Assembly: GCF_004359215.1 (NCBI RefSeq)
Contig: NC_090610.1
Span: 10,963,808 to 10,986,287 of the forward strand
Direction of reading: 5' to 3'
Length of the DNA: 22,480 bases
Source of the DNA: Bremia lactucae
Taxonomy: Eukaryota; Oomycota; Peronosporomycetes; Peronosporales; Peronosporaceae
Under the pieces are notes generated by a model, which was given only the letters and a program-made list of their open reading frames with translations, did no database searches and was not told the origin of the DNA. A program made the position numbers and the translations under genes. Shown here in pieces: positions 8,101-16,442 of the stretch; positions within the stretch are counted from its first letter, which is position 1, and every line of letters begins with the position of its first letter.

Positions 8101-9300
8101 ACACTTGTTGTGGCTTGCCCGTGTGCGCTGGGTTTGGCAACGCCTACGGCTGTTATGGTTGGAACTGGTGTCGGAGCAGAGCATGGTGTGCTGATTAAGG
8201 GTGGAGAGCCGCTGCAGGCTGCACACAACGTGAATACAATTTTGTTTGATAAGACTGGCACGTTGACTGTTGGAAAGCCTGTGGTTACTGACGTGGTGGT
8301 ACTTACCAAGAAGCTTAGCACGGAAGAGTTGATTATCCTTGCCGGGTCAGCTGAACTTGGTAGCGAGCACCCTTTAAGTAGAGCGATTATTGAATACGCC
8401 AAGTTTATATCATCTAATCTCGACCAACCGACAGGATTTCAAGGAGTTTCTGGACGAGGCATCTCGTGCACTATTGGCGCGCATAAGGTCATTATTGGCA
8501 ATAGAGAGTGGATGATAGATAATGGCATGAAACGCATGAAAAGTATCGTGCTTCAGCAGGCCACAGTGACGTTCCAAAATGCGGGAAAAACAAGTATTTA
8601 CATGGGCGTTGACAACGAGCTCAGCGCCCTCTTTGCTGTTGCCGATGCCCCTCGGAGCGAGTCGATTCGTACATTAAAAAAGCTGAAGCAGATGGGATTG
8701 GAGGTTTGGATGCTTACTGGTGACAATGCTCGCACTGCCTTAACAATTGCTGACCAACTTGGAATCAGTCGACGCAACGTAATGGCAGAGGTGGTTCCTT
8801 CCCAGAAATCTTCAAAGATCAAGCAGCTCCAAAGCACTGGCCGCATTGTTGCAATGGTAGGTGACGGTATAAATGACTCACCAGCCCTTGCACAAGCAAA
8901 TCTGGGTATTTCAATCGCTGGTGGCACTGAGATCGCTGTGGAGACAGCTGGTATGGTCCTCATGAAGGCCAATTTATATGATGTGATCACGGCACTAGAC
9001 TTGTCACGAACAATTTTTAATCGGATTCGCCTGAATTACGTATGGGCGCTTGGCTACAATTGTCTGCTGATTCCGCTAGCAGCCGGTGTGCTGTTCCCTT
9101 ACGGCGTTAGCATTCCACCCATGTTTGCCGGTGGTGCTATGGCTATTTCTTCTGTATCTGTCGTCATGTCGTCCCTCCTGCTTCGATATTACTCCCCTCC
9201 GGCGCCTCCTGAAGATTTTTGCGTGGATGACACTAAGTCGTTGCTCTTTAAGAAGCCGACAGTCACGACACCTCTATTAGCATCCAGCACGCTGGTGTAA
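5176..9300 (+). CDS. Copper-transporting P1B-type ATPase with N-terminal array of HMA domains (1374 aa)
   Basis: Single exon. All catalytic signatures of a Cu(+)-ATPase are present: TGES 864-867, CPC 981-983, phosphorylation site DKTGTLT with D1025, HP 1065-1066, TGDN 1181-1184, GDGIND 1229-1234, YN 1294-1295 and MxxSS 1322-1326. About eight membrane segments lie between roughly 661 and 1335. The N-terminus holds tandem HMA-like modules: one without cysteines (about 30-110), CX3C at C136/C140, a degenerate SX3C ending in C224, CX3C at C302/C306, C381/C385 and C460/C464, and a standard CXXC at C580/C583 next to the membrane. Family role: pumping Cu(+) from cytosol into secretory compartments or out of the cell. 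The usual fungal or animal pumps use CXXC throughout, so the CX3C array is odd. The start is the first ATG of the frame and is followed by a non-hydrophobic leader. Confidence 0.96.
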   Translation: MVVSENHDELLPLVQGVHGGNCVPLAEDVPSVTSSQRRNDEDWVVFLVVPGLARHGLDAAAKIEKTLKCSALGVRRVQLDRMDNLARIELSCRADEALEAALVDEVRRVTPYQFVAYPVWQHRDRIVRLQVDGMRCMRNCGWQVIRALEKIPGVLHIHVDSKSMTAEVALAKGCTATEVDLIKNIRAANSRFNASIVKEKKRRAISLPGAILLNIVGMSSAINCATKVEAALRAAEGVIRATVDFENKRATIILEPESNVMEKDLIEVVRRAGPKFDASRYEYFNNDGDSRVVYLTINGMSCAKNCARKVQDALNSAHGVMNAKVDFKTKRATIFLESSCDVTEKNLIGIVHLADKKFSASVAKPISGPRTILLEIKGMSCASDCARKVEKALSAISSVESATVNFLLKRATIQLEAGSNLTNSDLIKVIRDASKTCDAAVYVPSLRPRAVMLEIEGMRCAKSCARKVQQALSEIEGVVSAFVDFKANTATVEVDPDGQFSDNDLLQAVRDTGLNFRARLVKPTLQGLLDMVEKAESSALEQQKVSDKALADAEENISISVDPDKTEAGQVTLLIGGMTCTSCSNSVENVLKQTEGVISAVVSFAAEKATICYDKNVTGIRTLVNAIEAIGYDASYVAKKEVQKALGDQRAKEVRRHRVDLLVAMGCAFPILIMMMVLKKITFINRELFSDVISGISWQTLIVAILATPVQIYAARRFHIDAWKGVRNRVLGMSFLVSMGANASYFYGLLSLFRAISLNNSSVANPEMFMTSSMLISFVILGKFLELVAKGKTSEALSKLMDLQVKSATLLIYSADGTSVQGEQVVPIELIQQGDILKVMRGSSIPADGVIICGEGRIDESMLTGESKNIKKVAGDRVLGATVNADGLFHMKVTGVDNNTALSQIIRLVEDAQTSKAPIQAYADYIASVFVPSVIGFSLLTFLVWYALCIFDVVPSSSIPSTDSTFVFAFNFSIATLVVACPCALGLATPTAVMVGTGVGAEHGVLIKGGEPLQAAHNVNTILFDKTGTLTVGKPVVTDVVVLTKKLSTEELIILAGSAELGSEHPLSRAIIEYAKFISSNLDQPTGFQGVSGRGISCTIGAHKVIIGNREWMIDNGMKRMKSIVLQQATVTFQNAGKTSIYMGVDNELSALFAVADAPRSESIRTLKKLKQMGLEVWMLTGDNARTALTIADQLGISRRNVMAEVVPSQKSSKIKQLQSTGRIVAMVGDGINDSPALAQANLGISIAGGTEIAVETAGMVLMKANLYDVITALDLSRTIFNRIRLNYVWALGYNCLLIPLAAGVLFPYGVSIPPMFAGGAMAISSVSVVMSSLLLRYYSPPAPPEDFCVDDTKSLLFKKPTVTTPLLASSTLV

Positions 9301-9498
9301 ATCGTAAATAAGTTATTATTTTTACCAATCTATTTTCAAATTTGTACAATCTGTCTTCGAAATGTTATATGTGGCTTTTAAAGCTTGATTATTGCGCGAG
9401 TCCCGATAACCGATAAAAGGTACTTTGATTTCTGGCCAGAACTTATAAATGGTGCATGCCACATTAAAGAAATTATACTCCTTTGCAGTATTAATTTG

Positions 9499-11315
9499 AT
9501 GGAGCTCGAAAAAGCATTAGCGCCCGTTTTGGCAGCAGAAGAGGGTAAAGGCATATCTAAGAGGCAGATTAAGAAGCTTCGACACAAGAAATTAAATTCA
9601 TCGGACCGCAAAGCTAAGAAGCTTAAGTCTCAGCGGGAAACCAGGAATACCAATCGCATTCAAGCTGAGGCACCTGTGTACTCGATTGCCAATGGTAAAT
9701 ATGCCAGTGAACTTGATGTCAAGCTGTATTGTGTATTGCTGATGAACTTGCTACTATAATTTTCAGGTTATCGAATGGTTAAGCCATACGTGTATGAGTT
9801 TCGTACATATGCCAAGGCGAGATGGTTTGACCGCGAACTACTAGAGATTTTCACCAGAGAATTTGGTGCAAATTCCCCTGAGTATTATGTAAGTCGCTGC
9901 AATGTGTAAAAATTCCTCGCATTATTAAATACGAAGTGAATCATAGAAATTCGCCATAGCTTCCGGACGAATTTCAGTGAACCACAAAATTGTGCCACCC
10001 GACATCATAATTAAGAATGGAGACTTGATCATTCACACTGTAAAGTAAAATAGATGGTGTCACTGGAGTATCTTATTTATAGGTTGCAATGGTACTTATA
10101 TTGGGTAGGCTCATCGTCACGAGCCCCCAGTGTCTGATGAAGAGGTGCTAGTGGTGTATGAAGACGACAATCTCGTAAGATATTCACATTAATTAGTCCA
10201 CATAGAATTCAAACTCAATATTGCATTGTTAGATTGTCGTGTCGAAGCCTCCGTCTATGCCTACCCATCCGTGTGGAGCCTATCGACACAATTCCTTGCA
10301 CAGTATCGTACAAGCTTCCCGACCAGATCTACCGCAGCTAAATATAGTTCATCGACTTGATCGACTGACATCCGGCAAGTTTTTTTTATGGAGCTTAAAT
10401 TTGTCATGCTGATTACAAAATGATGTCCTAGGTGTCGTGCTTCTTGCAAAGAATGCGGCTAAGGCGAGAGCTTTATCGTCATTAATTGGTACGATTTTAC
10501 AAAGCCTATGTTGTTGGTTCGAACGTCATTTATGAACTCCATAATTGCAATGATACTAGCTGATCGCCAGGCCTCCAAAACTTATCTTGCGCGTGTCCGT
10601 GGGAAATTTCCAGATATTTCGATTGCCGAAGTACAAGACAAGCTGGTAATTCAAGCAAAAGAAAAGTGCTCAGCTTGCATCATTACGTATCCAGAACACA
10701 AAGCAGCCCTTATCAGCTGTCCGCTTCGCTGTCTGTGTGCCCGTGACGGTGTATGGGAGTATCACCCAGATGGAAAACCCTCCGAGACATTTGTACAGCT
10801 TATTCGTATAGATAAAGACACTAGTCTAATGAAATGCAAGCCTATCACAGGAAGAACGCATCAGATTCGACTGCATCTGCAGCTTATTGGCTTTCCAATC
10901 GCGAATGATCCATGCTATGGAGGAGAGATACATTTTGGTGAAAGCGTGGAACGTATTCAAAAAATTGCAGCCGCCAGGCTTAGAAAAGCTGATTTGGCAC
11001 CAACTGAGCCGGTAGATTTTTCGACTCCTCAACAAGAAAACGAATGTGAGAAAAAATTCATGGAACGAACTTGTACGTGGTGTAACACCAGCGAAGCTGA
11101 GGCTTTCAGTGAGACGCAGTTACATTGCTCAAAGATCTGGCTTCATGCGCTGGAGTACAAGGTATTGTGTTGTTTGAACCAAAATTTAGCTAAGGCTTCG
11201 TAATTTGTAATTTTATGTACATCAATAATAGCTTGATGGCAAAACATACAAGGTGCCAGAACCTGATTGGGCTAGACCCTCGTCTGAGCATCTGTTTCAG
11301 GATGGTCAGAAGTAG
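9499..11315 (+). CDS. RluA-family pseudouridine synthase, RPUSD2/Pus9-like (8 exons, 446 aa)
   Basis: Exons: 9499-9694, 9767-9888, 9947-10039, 10109-10174, 10233-10374, 10432-10488, 10560-11161, 11253-11315; the sum is 1341 nt with all phases consistent. A basic lysine-rich N-terminus is followed by an S4-like RNA-binding motif (SGRISVNHKI, about 112-135). The catalytic domain contains the RluA motif IVHRLDRLTSG with catalytic Asp about residue 202, then SKTYLARVRGKFP and GRTHQIRLHLQLIGFPI. A cysteine cluster near the C-terminus (CTWC) and LHALEYK match the eukaryotic RPUSD2/Pus9/Rib2 branch, which modifies U31/U32 of tRNA anticodon arms; that assignment is by similarity. Intron 5 (10375-10431) uses a GC donor (GCAAGT). 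An in-frame upstream ATG at 9385 would add 38 unlikely residues; 9499 is preferred because a charged, family-like N-terminus starts there. Confidence 0.9.
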
Positions 11316-11317
11316 AC

Positions 11318-11889
11318 ATGTCAACTGTGTTCCAAGCGATTAAACGCAGCATGCGTGTCCAAGGGAAGCAAAAACGGCTTCCACCGAAATGCGCAGTCAT
11401 AGCAGCGCGTAGTTTACAGGAAAATTACTAATTGGAATTATGACATCTTCGAGCAGGTATGAGTTGTCTTTGACAATAGCGTCAAGCCTTGCATAGCTAC
11501 TATATGCGACTTACACATACTTTTGCAGTGTATACGACTCAATTATCGGCTTGAATTTGCAGGAAGTGTTGGCTTATTGACGGCTCGCTTAAACGCGCAC
11601 TTTTAGTGAAGCTCTGTCAATACCGTTTCCGTAACTGTAGGTCTAGATGTCATGTTGACTTTGAAAAATGCCACTTTCTAGACGTAAAGGTAATAAAATC
11701 TATTTTGCGCAAACAAATGCACGCAACTAAGCGCGATTGTTACGAACATTATACTGCAAGCAAATTATCGCGGAAGGTTCGAAATTTGATCAGGCAAACC
11801 AAATGAAGTATAGATTTGGACAACGGGTGTTGAGGATGCAGATGTTACTTATGGTTGTATTGAAGATACAACTGTCGACACTAAGCCTT
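11318..11889 (+). pseudogene. Frame-broken gene remnant of unknown function
   Basis: Starting three bases after the preceding stop codon, ATG 11318 opens a 37-codon frame (MSTVFQAIKRSMRVQGKQK...) ending at TAA. One base later in register, a frame continues (NWNYDIFEQ) to a good donor, a 72-nt intron (11457-11528, GTATGA...TTTTGCAG) and CIRLNYRLEFAGSV, then stops at a TAG that a one-base change would bypass into SEALSIPFP. An acidic possible C-terminus (GVEDADVTYGCIEDTT) lies at about 11829-11889. Correct splice phase between frame-shifted pieces suggests an old gene that has decayed, or a real gene with sequencing indels. I do not recognise the family. It is also possible that this is non-coding. 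Confidence 0.32.
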
Positions 11890-12574
11890 AATCAGTAAAG
11901 TTGCATATGGTATATTATGCCAAGAAAAATTTAAACGCGTAAATGTATTACCATCGTCACGAAACAATCGTTTAGGGTAGTATTCATGTATGAGATTGAA
12001 AGGACGAGCGAACTTAATATAGATCTCTCACTAGAAGCTTCGGTCTTATGTTTGTTATATTACATTTTTAGCCGAAGCCCCTAAGGCGCCTTAACATTTT
12101 CTGCTTTAGTATGGGAATGAATTCTCTGATGGATGCAGCTTGGCAACCAACGAGTACAGTTTCAAAAATATATCGTTTCTATCGACGGGGATTAACTCCT
12201 GTTTACTACTGCACAAGCTAGCACGTCTGTAGCTTCCTAGCAGCACGTATCGATTTATAGACTCGCACAGGGGGAATTACACATCACTGTTTAATGCATT
12301 ATGAATCGCTGCGGTAAGAATTGAAAACGAACCAATACTGTATCCAAGACGGACATTTTTCGGGAATTCTACAATATCAAAATGCTTGATTTGCAGGATA
12401 GTAGACTATGCGCATGAATGATAAGAATGCAAATATATCAAGCCTTTACTGCGCACTGAATCAGCTAACAAACTGAACAACAAGCACGTATGACAGCAAT
12501 ATTGGCCGTCAAACATAAGAGAACTGTAACGAGAAGAAAGGTCTTCCGCCGCTGACGTCAATACGCAGGGCATA
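11890..12574. other. Intergenic, no feature recognised
   Basis: About 685 bp between the gene remnant and the NOP56 stop codon. All frames are closed by frequent stops, composition is moderately AT-rich, and no tRNA, repeat or splice-connected frame was seen. Confidence 0.6.
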
Positions 12575-14241
12575 CTACTCCGATGTCTTGGATTTTTTCT
12601 TTTGTTTCTTCCTCTTCTTTTTGCCAGCGTCAGCGACAGTAGCCACTATAGTTTCTTCTACCTTCTCAACGGTCTTTTGCTTCTTATTCTTGTTTTCCTT
12701 TTTCAGCTTCTTTACGGGAACCTCCTGCTCCCCCTCCTCAACTCTATCATCTGCATCCTCCACGGGACGCTTTTTCGATTTTTTGTTCTTCTTCTTTTCA
12801 CTATTTGTAGCAGCCTTCTTGAGCTCGTCAGAGACCTCCTGCATTACGTCAGCATTCTTGCGAGGAGCAGCACCGCTTTCGTAAAAAGCAAGACGCTCCT
12901 CTACCTGCTCGCGCATCTTGTCACCGTACTTGGTGGTGGGCTCGTCAATAAAAGAGTCGATACGTGACGCAATAGCGCACTTGTTAGCAAGATAACGAGA
13001 TATACGGCCCTTGTTTCTGGATGCAGCGCGGCCAATGAAAGTCGAATGGAACAAAAGTCCGTACTTCGGGGTGTTGCCACGTGTCTTTAAAGCGCGAAAG
13101 AGAGCCTTTTCAGCACCCAAAATTTGTACGGTCGAGGCTGGGCACTTGGCTAAGTTGGTAAGCGAACCAGCATGCGAGATGAGGCGAGCACCAACCGACT
13201 CACCAATTAGCGAGGCAAGGTTGGGGGCCACTGACGACATCTTGGATACAAGGTATTCGTGAAGCTGACACCGATATTCCGCAAGCTTCACAAGGCGCGT
13301 GGTGAAATTGTCGACGTTAATCATGTCAATCTCTGACATATCCATGCCCATAGAGGAGCGTGAAGCGTGCAGTATTTGCTGGGCCTTGTCTTCGTCCAGT
13401 ACGATCTTAGAAAGCCCTTCTAGCGAATCCTCGCTGAGTGAGCTCCGGTTTTTAATGAATGAAGCGCACCGAGCGTACACGTAGTTGTCATTAACAATTT
13501 TTACCAACTCCGGAAAATGCCACGAGTACCACTCACGCACACGCATAGCAAATGTGTTGATGTCCTTGTCCATCTGATCAAGCAAGGCGATAGCCTGAAT
13601 GATCATATTGTCTGCGCGGTTGACGTTAAATTTGACCTTAGCGCGTGAATACGAGTGACCGAGACCGAGCTGAGCTTTGGCAAGATTTCCCTTGGCTAGC
13701 TCCTTGACAAAGGTGGCGAAGTGCATACGCACGCCACGCACAATTTCAAGTGTGGTCTCGCTTGTGTTACACAAGACATTAAGATCATCTGAGATTGCCT
13801 GCGCCAAGCCCTTGTCCTGCACGCCAAGAGTATATTTACCTTTTTTAGCGGTCTTTACTTTAGGCAGATTCATTTCGAGAAAGTTTTTTAAGTCGTCACT
13901 AAGTAGACCTTCCGAAATGTTATTAATATTCTCGAGAGCATTTTCGGCCGACGTAAATGGCTGAAAAGCTTTAAGCTTAACAGTGCGACCAAAGGATGAT
14001 ACATCCGCAACTGCCGCCTGCACTTCAGCCAAAAGGCTGCCAATCTCTTCATTCTCCACAACCTCAAAGATTGCATAGCCCGATGCTGATTCGAACAGCA
14101 CAAAACTGTTGGCACCCTAACATTATAGAGCAGATCAAGTGAGTGCAATGCAATCGCAGATCCCTACGTTTGACTCGTGCACGTCGCACCCGAATCGGAC
14201 GGTAAAGACGCGGAATACAATGTAAGACCCAAACGCACCAT
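12575..14241 (-). CDS. NOP56: Nop56, box C/D snoRNP core protein
   Basis: The main exon 12575-14116 encodes the complete NOP5NT domain (about 8-75), NOSIC region and Nop domain. Diagnostic blocks are [81 protein letters not shown] and [19 protein letters not shown]. The lysine/glutamate-rich tail ([11 protein letters not shown]) is typical of nucleolar Nop56. The protein scaffolds fibrillarin and box C/D RNA for rRNA 2'-O-methylation. The frame extends upstream of a possible GTG to [10 protein letters not shown] and then meets a splice acceptor at 14117. The simplest first exon is the single codon ATG at 14239-14241, with intron 14117-14238 (GTGCGT...TTAG), giving about 514 residues. The start is therefore inferred, while the identity is certain. 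Confidence 0.95.
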
Positions 14242-14659
14242 TATTTGCCTTGATTGATTTTGAACTAAGTCTCACTGATTGAACTCTCTTCATTCCGAGT
14301 GGTTGCTAGCCAGCCAGGTCTTTTATGCTTTCGATTGGCTAAAATTAATAGAGGATAGAAAAAAAGAGCAGTGTAACCCTTACTTTCATCCAATAAAAAG
14401 TCTGTATAAGGAACTTTGACAGAAGTTGCCTTTTGAGACGGAGCAGCAATGTAGCTTGCTGTGCGTGATGGAGCGCGATCACAGAAGTCAAGCATCGTCA
14501 TGCACAAATCGAGTTTTATTTTGGGTCGATGCCCATCGTTAAAGTCAAAGCTTTCCTTCATTCCGGGTGACCGAATATGCTAGCCAAGCACATATGCTCA
14601 TTCTTCGATTGTTTCCACAAACGCCAAGCAACAAAAACAAATCTTTTACTAAAGACCTC
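14242..14659. promoter_or_regulatory. Divergent intergenic region between NOP56 and tyrosinase
   Basis: These 418 bp contain both upstream regions. CCAAT boxes are visible in both directions (14390-14394 on plus; ATTGG at 14334-14338, that is, CCAAT on minus). CATTCC motifs resembling oomycete initiator-like sequence occur near 14290 and 14558. A 98-codon minus-strand frame here (14265-14561) has no family resemblance and is treated as chance. In-frame ATG codons upstream of the tyrosinase start (from 14567) would bury its signal peptide. Confidence 0.4.
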
Positions 14660-16338
14660 ATGAAATATCCTACTCTTTGGATCCTAATTGCTGCTCTTTT
14701 TACTAAGGCAGCAGTGGTTTCGAAAGCGCAAAAAGCGCCTCTATCAGCAAATGTCACTGGTAACAGCGAAGTCTCGGAACAAATGGCGATGGCAGCTTGC
14801 GGTCCACGCATTCGAAAGCCATGGGAGCTGCTGCTACCTGCTGAAAAGGATATCTACCTACGCGCGATTGCAAGGTCCATGGATGATGGCTACTATATCA
14901 AATTTGTGGAGATTCACACGGAACGAATGACGACGGCTGAAGCACACAACACTTGTATGTTCATCTATTGGCATCGCTTATTGCTCTTAGGTTTTGAAAA
15001 CATGCTTCGAAGTTATGGCGGCGAATTTTCTTGTATCACTGTGCCATACTGGAACTACGTCGACGAAACTCAACGCTTTTTAATGGGAAGTTGTCGAAGC
15101 ATGGAGGATTGCTCGCAGCTGCTTCGCGACTTCGGTGGATCGTCAAACGGCTTCAGTCGCTCAATTACAATAAATGGGTCACCTATCGAAGGAACTTGCG
15201 TCGTGACATCACCTTTAGATCACTTCTGCGAGGCCACTCGCCTTCGTGGAGGCAATTGTGCAGGTTGTGTTCCTCGTGGTGACTGGTCAAGCACACCATT
15301 CCCTCCGACAACAGCTGTCAGCTCGCTTGCACGTCAGCTGTTCGCAAATCCAACAATTGCTGGTGTTGTAGGCAACCTGGAACAGGGCGTTCATAGTAAG
15401 TTTTTTTGACCAATTAATTTATGCCACTGAAACTTGACTAATAGTTTCCGGGCGGTATGAACTCAGATACCGTTCACAGTTCACTCGGCGGAGCAATGGG
15501 CGTCTTGGAAGCACCCGCTGACCCAATCTTCTTTTCCCATCATGCTTCGATCGACCTACTTCACTCCATTTTTTACAAGTGTGTCGTGGGTAATACTCAA
15601 CCGATCCCAATAGAGCAAAAGCTTTCCGACCCCCGCGTGTTTACGGAATGTCCGCGCCGCCGCCCTCTCCCAAGGAATGCTATCGACCAAAACATATTGT
15701 ATCCGCATTCGAACATTTTGCTTCGCAGCGGTGAAGAAGGAATGAACCCCACGTCCGTGTTTTCGGAGTTTAGCATACTTGAGCCATTCTTCTCGCCTCT
15801 TCCATCGTCTTACCTAAGTTTCTCTGACATTCGCGATATCGGTATCTTTAGCTACAATTACGAGATGACTGGATTGCTCGCTGAATTGTTTACGACGTGT
15901 CCTGGTGCTGGAGTTGGACCAAGTAGTAGTATTTTCGGCGCATCAGTGCGCCATCTTGAAAGCTCCAACAATATCATGCAAGAAAATACTGGATTCGTTG
16001 AAGCAGTGATCGTGCCCAACAACAAGACGGAAGGCAATTGGTACAGCAAGGCGCTAGCAGCAGCCTCGAACAGCTCACTCGTTGAGTCAGCGATGGCAGA
16101 CGCATCACAAGACTCACTTGAAGCCATTAAAGACGTGGAAAAAATGACTTGTGTGTTTTACGACGAGTGTCGAGGCGGAGTGCACGACTTGAGCGACGAA
16201 TTTCGAAAGAGTTTTCATGAGACTGCATCATCACCGTGCACAACCATTCTCGCCGACATAAAAAGTGGTCGCGACCACATCCGAACACCCAACTGGCGCT
16301 CAATATTTCTCAGTCACATGAAGTGTGGCAAAGCGTAG
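14660..16338 (+). CDS. Secreted tyrosinase-family copper protein, 2 exons, frame mismatch at the intron
   Basis: The start at 14660 gives a clean signal peptide (MKYPTLWILIAALFTKAAVV). Exon 1 holds the CuA site, with H86, H96 and H105 (H-X9-H-X8-H) and the tyrosinase-like FIYWHRLLLLGFE. Exon 2 holds the CuB region with VHSSLGGAMG and DPIFFSHHASID (HH encoded at 15538-15543). Cysteines are frequent, and sequons such as NNS and NKT fit secretion. Tyrosinases oxidise phenols to quinones; a role in wall cross-linking or host interaction is speculation. The obvious intron (GTAAGT at 15396 to AATAG at 15444, 49 nt) does not keep frame: exon 1 ends in phase 1 while exon 2 needs phase 0. A weak donor at 15389 (GTTCAT) would restore frame but remove a conserved Val-His. 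The gene may be damaged. It ends tail-to-tail 104 bp from the FHA gene. Confidence 0.85.
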
Positions 16339-16442
16339 AAAGCATTAAGCAAACTTATGCTACAATAATGTGAAGTTGTACATTGCTTTGTAAGCAAGGC
16401 TAATATTTGGATGATAATACAAGATGATAAATCACACGTGAC

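Noticed and set aside
9385..9498. Upstream in-frame ATG for the pseudouridine synthase
   Set aside because: The extra 38 residues are hydrophobic and cysteine-containing and do not resemble the family; the ATG at 9499 starts a charged, family-like N-terminus.
12588..13964. Several plus-strand open frames opposite NOP56
   Set aside because: They are antisense shadows of a conserved gene; the phenylalanine and serine runs come from its lysine-rich tail.
14265..14561. 98-codon minus-strand frame between NOP56 and the tyrosinase
   Set aside because: No recognisable domain, and it occupies a divergent promoter region.
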